A DNA stretch of 60,384 bases from Natronobacillus azotifigens (GCF_026805325.1 NZ_JAPRAT010000024.1:1-60384), one strand, 5' to 3'. Positions 16,951 through 25,908 are shown, counted from the stretch's first letter. Notes: a model not told the origin generated them from the letters alone. Program-made: numbers and translations.

Positions 16951-16990
16951 GATACTTTTCACTCCTTCTTATCAAAAATGAAGTCGCTAT

Positions 16991-17017
16991 TAGTCTATGT
17001 CCAGACCCAATGTATGT
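16991..17017 (-). promoter_or_regulatory. Sigma-K-type promoter for the proline-rich spore gene
   Basis: Minus-strand AC (17016-17017), exactly 16 bases, then CATAGACTA (16991-16999) matches the AC-N16-CATAnnnTA consensus at every position. Confidence 0.7.
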
Positions 17018-17081
17018 TAGGGATATCCGCCTAATTGGACCTAATTCCTTGTTATTTTTGTTGTTTATGTTATCTGCCCAC

Positions 17082-17108
17082 ACCGGAACGAACAATTACC
17101 ATAAGCTA
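17082..17108 (+). promoter_or_regulatory. Sigma-K-type promoter for the CotY/CotZ-like gene
   Basis: AC at 17082-17083, a 16-base spacer, then CATAAGCTA (17100-17108): a full match to AC-N16-CATAnnnTA, 48 bases before the start codon and divergent from the promoter at 16991. Confidence 0.75.
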
Positions 17109-17155
17109 TAAGTGACAATCATGTCATTTAAAATATAGGAAGGAGCAAGATATTT

Positions 17156-17605
17156 ATGTCATGTGGAAAAAAATTCGATACTGGCAATTGCGTTGCTGAT
17201 ATATTAAGAGAGATTGCAGACGCACAAACAGACCTGGAGTCAGTGTGTACTTCTGGGTGCGAACAATCAATAGCTGATTTATTGGGGGAAGCAGGCCCAG
17301 TTAGTAATCTTGATACTGTTCCAGTTATTCTCTATTGTAAAGACTGTAAACCATTCAAAGGTTTTGGTGCTCCAGTTAATGATATTTGCAACGTATTTGG
17401 TAGCTTCTATTTCCGTGTTCAAAGCGTGGATGAATCCAATTGTGCAGTATTGGAATTATTACGTGATCCACTCGATCAAAAAAGAGATCCTCGTTCCCCA
17501 GTGGACCAACTAACTAAACAATTAGTAGCAACTGATGTTTGTATTACTGTCGATCTTGATTGTTTCTGTCATATTACTTGTTTACCAGCAATTCAAGCAC
17601 TATAA
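17156..17605 (+). CDS. Spore coat protein of the CotY/CotZ family
   Basis: A 149-residue cysteine-rich protein (13 Cys, starting MSCGKKF, with CKDCKPF, DVCITVDLDCFCHITC). This is the size and Cys pattern of CotZ (148 residues) and CotY, which self-assemble by disulfide and metal cross-links to build the spore crust. ATG at 17156 follows GGAAGGAGC. Its own sigma-K promoter and its proximity to cotO agree with the role. Only one member of the CotY/CotZ pair is in the window, so the choice between the two names is open. Confidence 0.9.
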   Translation: MSCGKKFDTGNCVADILREIADAQTDLESVCTSGCEQSIADLLGEAGPVSNLDTVPVILYCKDCKPFKGFGAPVNDICNVFGSFYFRVQSVDESNCAVLELLRDPLDQKRDPRSPVDQLTKQLVATDVCITVDLDCFCHITCLPAIQAL

Positions 17606-17619
17606 GGCAAACAAAATAC

Positions 17620-17650
17620 GTCATACCAATTCTTATTGGTATGACTTTTT
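17620..17650 (+). terminator. Terminator of the CotY/CotZ gene
   Basis: GTCATACCAAT-TCTT-ATTGGTATGAC, an 11-bp perfect stem with a tetraloop, followed by five T. Confidence 0.9.
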
Positions 17651-17708
17651 GTTTGTCCTAAACAAACATATACAAAAAATAAGCACAGAGACTGAAAAAA
17701 AACAAGAA

Positions 17709-17759
17709 TAATAGCCGCATCATAATAGAGGTCTCATCCATTATGATGCGGTTATTTTT
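17709..17759 (+). terminator. Second hairpin with T tail
   Basis: CCGCATCATAAT pairs with ATTATGATGCGG around 13 bases and is followed by TTATTTTT. There is no gene between this and the preceding terminator, so it may be a relic or the end of a small untranslated RNA. Confidence 0.45.
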
Positions 17760-17801
17760 CTGAGAAACACATTTCAGCTGTGCTGTTTTTTTACTTTTTT
17801 G

Positions 17802-17972
17802 TCCAGGACCAACCGTCCGATAGGTGACCACTTAAAACCAAGAAAAATCAAACTGATTTAAGTGGTAAGAGCGGATATTATCATTCCGAATGGTTCAAAA
17901 GTCTTTAGTTGCCTTTAAGACGAGCAATCAGCGGGGGAAACTGAAATCCCCACTGATTGAAGTTTTACTTAT
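17802..17972 (-). repeat. Structured repeat family R1, copy D
   Basis: Inverted relative to copies A-C. Read on the plus strand it starts GGACCAACCGTCCG, has a diverged arm 2 (CCACTTAAAACCAAG ... TTTAAGTGG), a degenerate middle ending GCCTTTAAGACGAGC, then arm 1 (AATCAGCGGGG/CCCCACTGATT) and GAAGTTTTACTTAT. It lies 56 bases from the cotO stop, with the arm-1 end facing cotO. A small hairpin (TACAAGAAG/CTTCTTGTA) follows. Confidence 0.8.
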
Positions 17973-18027
17973 ACAAGAAGATTAAACTTCTTGTAAGCAA
18001 AGGAATTTTGTTTTATCCAAAGCCTTT

Positions 18028-18666
18028 TTAGAACCCGAGCAAACGAATGTTTTTAATTTCTTCGATCTTAATTTGATGATATTTTGGTTGCTTAAAAGTT
18101 TCAAATTTGATATGATCCTCTTTTTTTTCAATAATTTTTCCACGAAAACGTTCATCATTTGTCTTTACTTCACATTTCAATTTTGGGGTGAATTTTGAAG
18201 GTGTGACTAAATAGTCAATCTGCTCAATAATCGTCATCTCTTTAAATGGCTTCTTTTCAAAAGATGGGCTAAAGTCCGGTGTCTCATTCGATATTTCCGT
18301 TTCTGAAATTCTTTTTGATTCTTCTATCTCAGTCTCTAAATCCGGTGTATTATGCCCTTCACTTTCTATTTCTTTTTTCCTATTGGTTGGCTCCACTAAT
18401 CCTTTCTCTTCCACATCCTCTTCGATATGCTTATCCGCTACTTCTGCTGCGTCGAACACCTCAATATCATTAACATCATTTTTAAAAATCATCGATTGAT
18501 TCCATCTAGCTTGGGGTGAACGAACAGTTTTTTGTTTTTTTGTTGTTACTTTTTCTTCAGGTCGATCTAATAAAGAATTATATTCGTTTTGCATCGATGC
18601 ATGTGGTGTGCGAAAATCTGGTTGATCTATATAGACGACAGGGCTAGTTTTTCTTTTCCGTCGCAA
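18028..18666 (-). CDS. cotO: Spore coat protein CotO
   Basis: A 212-residue hydrophilic protein: basic N-terminus (RRKRKTSPVVYIDQPDF), a long acidic Glu/Lys-rich middle, and a conserved C-terminal domain (MTIIEQIDYLVTPSKFTPKL, then KIIEKKEDHIKFETF) typical of CotO (YjbX), a morphogenetic protein of the outer coat that works with CotH-dependent proteins. The neighbour fabI has the same place in B. subtilis. TTG at 18666 is taken as the start because GGAGG lies 8 bases upstream. A sigma-K-type promoter lies about 30 bases further up. Confidence 0.88.
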   Translation of the reverse strand: MRRKRKTSPVVYIDQPDFRTPHASMQNEYNSLLDRPEEKVTTKKQKTVRSPQARWNQSMIFKNDVNDIEVFDAAEVADKHIEEDVEEKGLVEPTNRKKEIESEGHNTPDLETEIEESKRISETEISNETPDFSPSFEKKPFKEMTIIEQIDYLVTPSKFTPKLKCEVKTNDERFRGKIIEKKEDHIKFETFKQPKYHQIKIEEIKNIRLLGF

Positions 18667-18697
18667 CGTAACTTCCTCCTTTCAAACCTCTTCTCCT

Positions 18698-18725
18698 TAC
18701 TATATGATTGATCACAAAAATTGGT
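18698..18725 (-). promoter_or_regulatory. Sigma-K-type promoter of cotO
   Basis: Minus-strand CATATAGTA (18698-18706) matches CATAnnnTA, with AC 17 bases upstream, one base longer than the usual 16. Confidence 0.6.
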
Positions 18726-18824
18726 GCCCATCTGCAAGACTAAATTAATCCACTCCAGATATTCACACTGATCCCACACAAAATCTTTCTACCTTTCAAC
18801 ATGTATATATCACACTTTAGAAAC

Positions 18825-18856
18825 AAAAAAACGAGCCCTATGGACTCGTTTTTTTA
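18825..18856 (-). terminator. Terminator of fabI
   Basis: AAAAAACGAG and CTCGTTTTTT flank a 9-base loop immediately after the fabI stop codon; the minus strand carries a T run. Confidence 0.85.
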
Positions 18857-18857
18857 T

Positions 18858-19637
18858 TTAAGATAATCCTAATATACTATAGCCAGAATCTACATGAATA
18901 ATTTCTCCTGTAACTCCTTGTGATAGATCGCTTAGTAAATAATAAGCAGTTGAACCAACCTCTTCTTGTGTTACCGTGCGTCGCAATGGTGCTTTTTCTT
19001 CGATTTGTTTTAAGATAGAATTAAAATCACCAACACCTTTAGCAGATAATGTACGAATTGGTCCTGCTGAGATTGCATTGACACGAATATTATCTTTCCC
19101 TAAATCATTTGCTAGATACTTCATGCTCGCATCTAAGCTTGCTTTGGCAACACCCATTACATTGTAATTCTGCACCACACGTTCACCACCTAAATACGTT
19201 AAGGTAACTATTCCACCACCTTCAGACATTAAAGGTTGTGCTTCACGAGCAACTGCTACAAGTGAGTATGCACTAATATTATGTGCCAATAAATATCCAT
19301 CTCTTGATGTATCAACAAATTCGCCTTTTAAATCCTCTTTTTGCGCGAATGCAATACAATGTGCAATACCATGGATAGTACCAACATCTTCTTTTATGGA
19401 AGCAAAAGTCTTGGCAACAGCATCATCATTTGTAACATCACAAGGATAAAATAAGGCATCTTGTCCTTCTAGTGTTGCTGCTAAATCTTTAACTGGTTTT
19501 TCAAAGCGCTCATTAGCATAGGTGAAAATAAGTCTTGCCCCTACTTCATGCAATGATTTCGCTATTCCCCAAGCAAGACTACGCTTATTTGCTACACCCA
19601 TAATGACATACGTACGACCTTCTAATGAAAAATTCAT
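18858..19637 (-). CDS. fabI: Enoyl-[acyl-carrier-protein] reductase (NADH-dependent FabI)
   Basis: A 259-residue short-chain dehydrogenase-like enzyme catalysing the last reduction of each fatty-acid elongation cycle. It has the FabI glycine motif GVANKRSLAWGIAKSL (residues about 14-29), the catalytic Tyr/Lys pair in YNVMGVAKASL (the FabI Y-x6-K spacing), and PIRTLSAKGVGDF in the substrate loop. ATG at 19637 follows AGGAGG. It stands alone behind a promoter overlapped by a FapR operator, so it belongs to the malonyl-CoA-responsive lipid regulon together with fabH-fabF at 44-46 kb. Confidence 0.97.
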   Translation of the reverse strand: MNFSLEGRTYVIMGVANKRSLAWGIAKSLHEVGARLIFTYANERFEKPVKDLAATLEGQDALFYPCDVTNDDAVAKTFASIKEDVGTIHGIAHCIAFAQKEDLKGEFVDTSRDGYLLAHNISAYSLVAVAREAQPLMSEGGGIVTLTYLGGERVVQNYNVMGVAKASLDASMKYLANDLGKDNIRVNAISAGPIRTLSAKGVGDFNSILKQIEEKAPLRRTVTQEEVGSTAYYLLSDLSQGVTGEIIHVDSGYSILGLS

Positions 19638-19673
19638 AGATTATATCCTCCTGACAAGTTATATAACTTGTTA

Positions 19674-19717
19674 TTAGTACCTGCTACTATTTTATCTTAA
19701 TTGTTTCTAAAACTCAA
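19674..19717 (-). promoter_or_regulatory. fabI promoter with FapR operator
   Basis: TTGAGT (complement of 19712-19717), a 17-base spacer and TAAAAT (complement of 19689-19694) form the promoter. Directly downstream lies TTAGTACCTGCTACTA (19674-19689), a near-perfect inverted repeat matching the FapR box of Bacilli (TTAGTACCnnnTACTAA). Bound FapR would cover the -10 and start site and be released by malonyl-CoA. Confidence 0.85.
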
Positions 19718-19977
19718 TTCCTAATTTTTTTTTAATGATGGATTACCTTAGAACAAAAAGACACATGCAACTAGCTAAAGTTTCAAATGTAGGGGGATAT
19801 AAGGAGATTTTCCCGAATGTAGCTGCTCTACACTTCCCTTACCAAATACTTTTTACATCCGAACCTACTGAATGTTATGATAATGAAAAGTATCCAGATG
19901 ATTTAAATATTGGATGAAGCGTTCACACATGGACACGATAAGATTATCAATTAATCTTGAATAGGAGGTAATTCTGT

Positions 19978-20721
19978 ATGAAAGTAGATATTATTGGAGA
20001 TATTCACGGTTGTTATGATGAACTAATAAACCTTTTAGAGAAATTAGGTTACAAAAAATCCAGTTATTCTTATCACCATCCTGAAAATCGACAGATTGTT
20101 TTTGTTGGAGATCTAACAGACCGTGGACCTCATTCCATAAAGACAATTGAACTCGTGTATCACCTTGTAATGAAGCAAAAAAATGCTCGTTATGTACCAG
20201 GTAATCACTGTAATAAACTTTATCGTTATTTCCTGGGCAATAACGTTAAAGCAATACATGGGTTAGAAACAACGATTGCTGAGTATAAAAAGTTGACCCG
20301 CAAAGAGCAAATGGAAATTAAAACCCAATTTATTGAACTATACGAACAGGCGAACCTATACGAGATGATACCTGAAGTTAATGCAGTTGTCGCTCATGCA
20401 GGAATTCGTGAAGACCTAATTGGTCGCTATGACAAAAAGGTCAAAACGTTTGTTTTGTATGGTGATATTAGTGGGGAAAAACATCCTGACGGTCGACCCG
20501 TTCGACGAGATTGGGCACAAGGTTATCATGGTGAAAAATGGATTGTTTATGGTCATACACCTGTAAAAGAAGCACGCTTTGTTAATAAGACAGTAAATGT
20601 TGATCTTGGTTGTGTCTATGGCAACCAATTAGCTGCTTATCAATTACCCGAAGAAAAAATAATATCCGTTCCATCACTACAACCCTTTCAAGCAAATAAA
20701 TTCACTCTATCTCATGAATAG
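19978..20721 (+). CDS. prpE: Bis(5'-nucleosyl)-tetraphosphatase PrpE
   Basis: A 247-residue calcineurin-like metallophosphoesterase of the PPP group. All signature blocks are present: GDIHGC (7-12), GDLTDRG (about 48-54), GNHCNKL and the later AHAGI and VYGHTPV. In B. subtilis PrpE hydrolyses Ap4A asymmetrically and also affects spore germination as a protein phosphatase. ATG at 19978 follows AGGAGGT. It converges on yjbO and the two share a terminator. Confidence 0.93.
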   Translation: MKVDIIGDIHGCYDELINLLEKLGYKKSSYSYHHPENRQIVFVGDLTDRGPHSIKTIELVYHLVMKQKNARYVPGNHCNKLYRYFLGNNVKAIHGLETTIAEYKKLTRKEQMEIKTQFIELYEQANLYEMIPEVNAVVAHAGIREDLIGRYDKKVKTFVLYGDISGEKHPDGRPVRRDWAQGYHGEKWIVYGHTPVKEARFVNKTVNVDLGCVYGNQLAAYQLPEEKIISVPSLQPFQANKFTLSHE

Positions 20722-20731
20722 TTAAATAATT

Positions 20732-20757
20732 AAACAGCCTCTAATTGGGCTGTTTTT
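20732..20757. terminator. Terminator shared by prpE and yjbO
   Basis: AAACAGCC and GGGCTGTTT form a short GC-rich stem followed by T; its right side touches the stop codon of the converging pseudouridine synthase. Confidence 0.75.
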
Positions 20758-21643
20758 ATTTACGATCCAAATCATCCAACAACTGTGTCAGATCATTTGG
20801 TAATGCGGATTGAAAATGACATTGTTCTTTTGTGATCGGGTGAATAAATCGGAGTGATGTACAATGTAAAGCCTGCCTATCTATATAGGTTAAACTACCT
20901 CCATATAAGTCATCCCCCACAAGAGGGTGACCGAGTGAAGAAAAATGGACCCTAATTTGATGAGTACGTCCCGTCTCTAAATTCACCTCAACATAGGTAC
21001 CATTTGCTAAATTTCTTAATACGTGATAATGGGTAATCGCATGTTTACCGCTTTCAGCTACCATACGTTCAATAATCGATGTAGGTTTACGAGCAATTGG
21101 TGCATTAATTGTTCCCTTTTGATTATCTAGCTTCCCCTCTACAATTGCCTGATAACTTCGTTCAATTTTTTCTTGTTGAAATAAAGAATGACTGTAGCCA
21201 TGTTTAGCAATCAACATTAATCCAGAAGTATCTCTATCTAACCTTGTTACAACATGAGCAGTATACTGCCAACCTTTTTCTTCATAATAATGAATCAATC
21301 CATTCGCAATTGTTCCCGCTTTATGGTGAGGAGAAGGCATCGTTGCCATTTTTGTTTGTTTATTAATCACTAATAGATGTTCATCTTCATAAACGATCTC
21401 TAAAGGAATAGGTTCTGGAAGTAAAAACTTACCACGTTCTTCAGGTGGAAATATCACTTGAATACAATCATTTTTCTGCAACTTTTCCCTCACCGTCACA
21501 TCTCTTTGATTAATAAGTATTTGACCACCCTCATGTTTCAATACCTTAACCATATTCCGCGAGATATTTGCCACGTCTTTTAAAAAATCACGAACCATCA
21601 TTCCATGCTCTGCATCTTTCACTATCCATTTCACCGATAACAC
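20756..21643 (-). CDS. yjbO: RluA-family pseudouridine synthase (YjbO-like)
   Basis: A 295-residue RNA-modifying enzyme. It starts with an S4-like RNA-binding segment (MVRDFLKDVANISRNMVKVL ... GGQILINQRDV), and the catalytic domain carries TRLDRDTSGLMLIAKH with the invariant catalytic Asp. The late motif LETGRTHQIRVHFSSLGHPL is also typical of RluA/RluD. It isomerises uridines in rRNA or tRNA; the target of the YjbO branch is not settled by sequence. Confidence 0.92.
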   Translation of the reverse strand: MLSVKWIVKDAEHGMMVRDFLKDVANISRNMVKVLKHEGGQILINQRDVTVREKLQKNDCIQVIFPPEERGKFLLPEPIPLEIVYEDEHLLVINKQTKMATMPSPHHKAGTIANGLIHYYEEKGWQYTAHVVTRLDRDTSGLMLIAKHGYSHSLFQQEKIERSYQAIVEGKLDNQKGTINAPIARKPTSIIERMVAESGKHAITHYHVLRNLANGTYVEVNLETGRTHQIRVHFSSLGHPLVGDDLYGGSLTYIDRQALHCTSLRFIHPITKEQCHFQSALPNDLTQLLDDLDRK

Positions 21644-21845
21644 CTGTCTCTCTATAATCTTTCGTAAACTCTTTTTTTATCCCGAAATCCCCCAACTTAG
21701 TCGGTATCTAATCACCATAAAAACTTTCGTTAAAACAAAGTCTAAAAACGGCTTGGTTTATCTGAACGGAGGCATACCTATTGTAAATCTTTCATGTCTT
21801 TCTTTCCCTATTTCTTTCGTTTGTTGAAAAAGAAAGATAATTCTA

Positions 21846-22275
21846 AATCTCTCTAGCGTATCTTAACTTGATATATTTAGGGTTTTCTTGTGGTACTTTT
21901 TCATGTTGAAATTTGAAACCTTTAGCTTCATAAAAAAAGTATTCCTTTCCTATTTCCTTTCTGAACAGACACCCATTGCTTTTCTGCTCCAAACTCTTCT
22001 TTTTGTTGTTGCGTAATAGCATCCAATAATTTGGTACCAATTCCTTCATTTCTTCTAGTTGGGTCCAAGTACAAAACGAATAACTCTCCTACTTCTCTTA
22101 ATATTCTCTCGTGATTATAATATTCTTTAATAGATTCTTCAATGTAACCACTTTGGTGTGTTTCACTATAAGTAGCCCAACATGCATTTGTACACACGCT
22201 TGATATTCCTTCAACACGACTTTCATCGGCTTTCACAATTTGTATCATGTGAATTTTAGCCCTTTCTCCATTCAC
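21846..22275 (-). pseudogene. Broken GNAT acetyltransferase gene
   Basis: The first frame (ATG at 22248, MIQIVKADESRVEGISSVCT) runs through LFVLYLDPTRRNEGIGTKLL, the acetyl-CoA loop, to WVSVQKGN, then loses frame near 21945. The missing end of the domain (FFYEAKGFKFQHEKV) continues in another frame to 21846. In addition the segment between YYNHERILREV and GELFVLYLDP is about 30-40 residues shorter than in GNAT enzymes, where strands with V-x-G-x-I-V-G should lie. Frameshift plus internal deletion indicate a decayed gene. The rest of the region up to 22520 holds nothing recognisable. Confidence 0.75.
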
Positions 22276-22523
22276 GTGCAGTGACTGACTTATGAAATCA
22301 TTTCCTCCAATTATAATTATACAATAATTCCATATACCATAAGGAAAGAGGTTTCCTTATTTTTTTAAAAAAGCAAACAGCTGAAGAAAAGACTAACAGA
22401 TGGTTTACGTTTCGCTAGTCAAATTAAGTTAATTTTTACTAGATAAATAGGCAATGGAACCCGTTACTACAACAGATTATCATTATAACTAGTCCGACGT
22501 AATACCGAATAAAAACAACGTAA

Positions 22524-22591
22524 TAAAGTGAAACTTCAATCAGTGGGGGTTTTGAGGTATTCCCCCACATAATGTTGAAGTTTCACTTTAA
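22524..22591. repeat. Structured repeat family R1, arm-1-only hairpin (copy E)
   Basis: TAATAAAGTGAAACTTCAAT and the rest of arm 1 are followed, after a 12-base loop, by CCCCCACATAATGTTGAAGTTTCACTTTA. The result is a long inverted repeat of about 28 bp per arm with one small interruption, made of two facing copies of the R1 left terminus. It overlaps the nadK stop codon and could serve as its transcription terminator. Confidence 0.8.
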
Positions 22592-23388
22592 CGTTGATCA
22601 GATATAAATGAGTCACGAACTCTTTTCCAAAATGGAAATGGTCGAAATCGCGCAAAACGAATTCTTTGATCCGCAACTTTGCACTCAATCGCTACAATAT
22701 TCTCAATACTTTTTGTTATGTGATCAATTGTAATTAAAAAATGCTGATTTAAATCTACGGGTTTAAACCGACATACATGATGATCTGGTAAGATTAATGG
22801 TGAACCTATCGTACGATATACCCGATTATTAATCGATGACATCTCTGTAATTTGCATAGCAGGTAATGATGGGTGGATAATCGCTCCGCCCAACGCTTTG
22901 TTGTATGCTGTACTTCCAGAAGGGGTTGAAATGCACAAACCATCACCGCGAAATCGTTCAAAGTGCTCCCCTTTGATAATGACATCTAACACAACAGAAC
23001 CATCAACTTTCTTAATTGATGTTTCATTCAGCGCCAAGTAACAATCAGGATCTGTATCTTTTCTGTGTATTTCCATAGAAAGTAATGGATATTCAACGAT
23101 TTCAAAGGAGTTCTTCGCAATATCAATAACAAGCTTTTCAATTTCTTCCGGTAACCAGTCTGCATAAAAACCTAAATGGCCTGTATGTACACCAATAAAA
23201 GAAATTTCATCTAAACGATCGATATACGAATGAAATGCATGTAAGAATGTGCCATCACCCCCAACAGAAATAACAATCTCTGGTTCTTTTTCATCATAGA
23301 TTAAATCAAAATCCATTAAATATTGATAAATAATTTCCTTAATCATATCTGATTTGTTGTCGCCTTTTGATGTTATGGCAAATTTCAT
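22588..23388 (-). CDS. nadK: NAD kinase
   Basis: A 266-residue NAD kinase (YjbN/NadF group), which makes NADP from NAD with ATP or polyphosphate. The diagnostic [10 protein letters not shown] is at about 43-52, LNETSIKK carries the NE pair, and [20 protein letters not shown] carries the second NAD-binding block. Its start is separated from the relQ stop by only three bases, so the two are translated together, as in B. subtilis. The stop codon TAA lies in the terminus of an R1 repeat hairpin. Confidence 0.95.
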   Translation of the reverse strand: MKFAITSKGDNKSDMIKEIIYQYLMDFDLIYDEKEPEIVISVGGDGTFLHAFHSYIDRLDEISFIGVHTGHLGFYADWLPEEIEKLVIDIAKNSFEIVEYPLLSMEIHRKDTDPDCYLALNETSIKKVDGSVVLDVIIKGEHFERFRGDGLCISTPSGSTAYNKALGGAIIHPSLPAMQITEMSSINNRVYRTIGSPLILPDHHVCRFKPVDLNQHFLITIDHITKSIENIVAIECKVADQRIRFARFRPFPFWKRVRDSFISDQR

Positions 23389-23391
23389 TAG

Positions 23392-24054
23392 TTATGCATG
23401 TCCTCCCTTTTTGTTTGCATTACTTTTGTATTGATGGAAAATCCATTGTGCTTCTTGTACCTCGTCTTTAATTTTTGCCATTTCTTCATCCAAACGAAAA
23501 GCCGCTTCTGCTGCACGCTTTAGTCTCGTTTGAATATTTTCAGGTATTTGGCCAGCATATTTATAGTTCAATGAATGCTCATTCGTTGCCCAGAAATTCA
23601 TAGCTAATGTGCGAATTTGTATTTCTGCAATGACATGTTTTTCTCCATGGATCGTTGCGACAGGATAGCGTACAATCACATGATATGAACGATATCCACT
23701 ATTTTTTTTGTTTTTTATGTAGTCTTTTTCTTCTAGTATGTCAAAATCATGGCGGGCTCGAAGCATGCTTGCAATCGAATAGATATCATCAACAAATTGA
23801 CATACAACTCGTACCCCAGCAATATCTTGCATTTCTTCTTCTATTTGATCATGCGGAATATTTTTTCTTCTTGCTTTGTCTAAGATGCTAGAGACTGGTT
23901 TTACACGACCTGTCACTAACTCAATTGGAGAATGACTTGATTCGATTTCATATTGCGATCGCATGCCCCTTAATTTCACTTTTAACTCTTCTACCACCTG
24001 GGTATACGGGGCTAAAAAAACCACCCAATTTGTTTCTGAGTTCAATTGAAACAC
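23392..24054 (-). CDS. relQ: Small alarmone synthetase RelQ (YjbM)
   Basis: A 220-residue RelA/SpoT-homology synthetase without hydrolase or regulatory domains. It transfers pyrophosphate from ATP to GDP/GTP to form (p)ppGpp and forms a tetramer. Visible blocks are VTGRVKPVSSILDKARRK, DIAGVRVVCQFVDD, SGYRSYHVIVRYP and the active-site EIQIRTLAMNFWATNEHSLN. GTG at 24054 is the first in-frame start; a TTG nine bases downstream is also possible. The operon with nadK links stringent response and NADP supply. Confidence 0.93.
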   Translation of the reverse strand: MFQLNSETNWVVFLAPYTQVVEELKVKLRGMRSQYEIESSHSPIELVTGRVKPVSSILDKARRKNIPHDQIEEEMQDIAGVRVVCQFVDDIYSIASMLRARHDFDILEEKDYIKNKKNSGYRSYHVIVRYPVATIHGEKHVIAEIQIRTLAMNFWATNEHSLNYKYAGQIPENIQTRLKRAAEAAFRLDEEMAKIKDEVQEAQWIFHQYKSNANKKGGHA

Positions 24055-24217
24055 CGCCCATCGTTTCTCTTTTGCTCCTATTTACCATATTTATTGTAAC
24101 ACATATTTTGTTTTTCACACTACTTTAATCATAGGATAGCATTTTCAAATCACTCGACTTAAGTGGTTAAATTAGACTATACTAATCTTAGCAATCAAGT
24201 TGAAGGAGGGAATTATT

Positions 24218-24796
24218 TTGACGCAAGAAATTGAAATGGAAAGCAAAAATTTACTAACCAAAAAAGAATATATACGGTTATTACATTTCTTTTCGGTTGA
24301 TGATCATAATAAAACAAAGCAACGGAATTATTATTTTGAAACAGAAGATTTTCAATTAAAAGAGAATGGATCAGCATTACGAATTCGTGAAAAGCAAAAT
24401 CAATGGATGCTCACCTTAAAACAACCATATCAAGACGGCTTATTAGAGACCCATCATCCACTATCTAAAGAGCAAGTAGATCAATGGTTGCAAGGAAACC
24501 CTTGTCCTGCTCCAACCATTGATGCTCAATTAAAAGCTCTTGGCGTTGAACGATCAGCCTTAGAATATGGTGGTAGCTTAGAGACAGAAAGAATTGAGAT
24601 TCCGTATAAAAATACAACTGTTGTGCTTGATTTTAGTCGATACAATGGACTGACTGATTATGAATTAGAGGTGGAGGCCAATTCACTTTCATTAAGTCAA
24701 GAAGTTATGGAAGAACTTTTAACATCACTTGAAATTAAACAAAAAACGACTCCAAATAAAATTGAGCGATTTTATCAATCACTTCAGTCTAATTAG
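24218..24796 (+). CDS. yjbK: CYTH-domain protein YjbK
   Basis: A 192-residue CYTH (triphosphate tunnel) protein. The N-terminal EIEMESK is the defining ExExK motif, followed by alternating basic and acidic strands (LRIREKQNQWMLTLKQP, LETERIEIPY, LDFSRYNGLTDYELEVEA) that line the tunnel binding inorganic triphosphate or similar substrates with a metal ion. TTG at 24218 is chosen because AAGGAGGG sits 7 bases upstream; the earlier TTG at 24200 overlaps that site. Divergent from relQ, as part of the yjbH-yjbN neighbourhood. Confidence 0.9.
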   Translation: MTQEIEMESKNLLTKKEYIRLLHFFSVDDHNKTKQRNYYFETEDFQLKENGSALRIREKQNQWMLTLKQPYQDGLLETHHPLSKEQVDQWLQGNPCPAPTIDAQLKALGVERSALEYGGSLETERIEIPYKNTTVVLDFSRYNGLTDYELEVEANSLSLSQEVMEELLTSLEIKQKTTPNKIERFYQSLQSN

Positions 24797-24961
24797 TAAT
24801 ATATTTTTATCCAATTGTTCGTTATGTCAAACTGTAAGATCTTACAAACAGATTAGTTGCTCAATCCCTAAATAGACTGTTACAATAGTATAGTAATCAG
24901 TTTCTAATTACTCAAACAGTAAGCAATTACTACAACATAGAAAAGAGAAAGGAGAATCGAT

Positions 24962-25864
24962 GTGAGCTGGAAACAATCTGGGCCATCTATCCCGCAAGAG
25001 ACACAAACAAAGGCACAGTATGGCTACTTTGATCTTCTAAAAAAACCATTGGAAATTTATCTTTTCATTGACCCTCTATGTCCAGAATGTTGGGCACTAG
25101 ACCCTATCATTAAAAAACTTACACTAGAATATGGTCGTTTTTTTACCATTCGACCTATCCTAAGTGGACAACTATCCGCTTTAAATCAGACTTCTTTAGG
25201 TAAACCTAGGGAGCTTAAAGAGATTTGGGAACAAACTTCTAATCGTACAGGAATGTGCTGTGATGGAGATATTTGGTTGGAAGATCCAATTATCTATCCG
25301 GTTAATGTTTCTCTTGCCATTAAAGCTGCCGAATTACAAGGTATCAAGGCAGGGAGACGATATCTACGGAAAATTCAAGAGCATGCATTCTTGACAAAAA
25401 CTGATATATCAAAAGAAAATAACCTACTATTTTGTGCAGAGGAAGCCATGTTAGATATAGATGAATTTAAAGCCGATCTTCATTCCAACTCGGCGAAAAA
25501 AGCATTACAATGTGATGTGAAGCTTTCTAAGGAGATGGATATTGAAAGAACTCCTGCCATTGTTTTTTTTAACGAATCTGCCGAAGATGAAGGTTTAAAA
25601 CTTACCGGACTTTATGATTATGATATTTATGTTAAAGTACTTAAACAGATGCTCGAGAAGGATGTTACACCAGCTAAAAAGCCAAAACTCGAAGAATTCA
25701 TTTCATATTTCCAATTTATTGGTTCAAAAGAAATTGCGGTCATTTATGATTGGTCTCCCGAAAAGGCGTGCAAAGAGATGAAGAAATTGCAACTGAAACA
25801 AATCGTTACCGCAATTCCAGTTAAAAATGGGTTTTTTTGGAGATATAATACCTCCAACAAATAA
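24962..25864 (+). CDS. spxH: ClpXP adaptor SpxH (YjbH)
   Basis: A 300-residue DsbA/thioredoxin-fold protein with CPEC in FIDPLCPECWALDPIIKKL near residue 40. SpxH binds Spx and hands it to ClpXP, keeping the disulfide-stress regulator low in unstressed cells; a His/Cys-rich N-terminal tail often present in B. subtilis is lacking here (start MSWKQSGPSIP). GTG at 24962 follows AAAGGAGA. The substrate gene spx and the second adaptor mecA are 5-6 kb away. The truncated-haemoglobin gene yjbI that usually follows yjbH is absent. Confidence 0.9.
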   Translation: MSWKQSGPSIPQETQTKAQYGYFDLLKKPLEIYLFIDPLCPECWALDPIIKKLTLEYGRFFTIRPILSGQLSALNQTSLGKPRELKEIWEQTSNRTGMCCDGDIWLEDPIIYPVNVSLAIKAAELQGIKAGRRYLRKIQEHAFLTKTDISKENNLLFCAEEAMLDIDEFKADLHSNSAKKALQCDVKLSKEMDIERTPAIVFFNESAEDEGLKLTGLYDYDIYVKVLKQMLEKDVTPAKKPKLEEFISYFQFIGSKEIAVIYDWSPEKACKEMKKLQLKQIVTAIPVKNGFFWRYNTSNK

Positions 25865-25876
25865 AGAAGCTAGTAT

Positions 25877-25908
25877 ACCCCTGATAGATACCTATTAGGG
25901 GGTTTTTA
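25877..25908 (+). terminator. Terminator of spxH
   Basis: ACCCCTGATAG and CTATTAGGGGGT pair around a 6-base loop, followed by five T. Confidence 0.8.

Noticed and set aside
19735..19917. 60-codon open frame upstream of prpE
   Set aside because: It starts in a T-rich stretch with no ribosome binding site and has no recognisable features.
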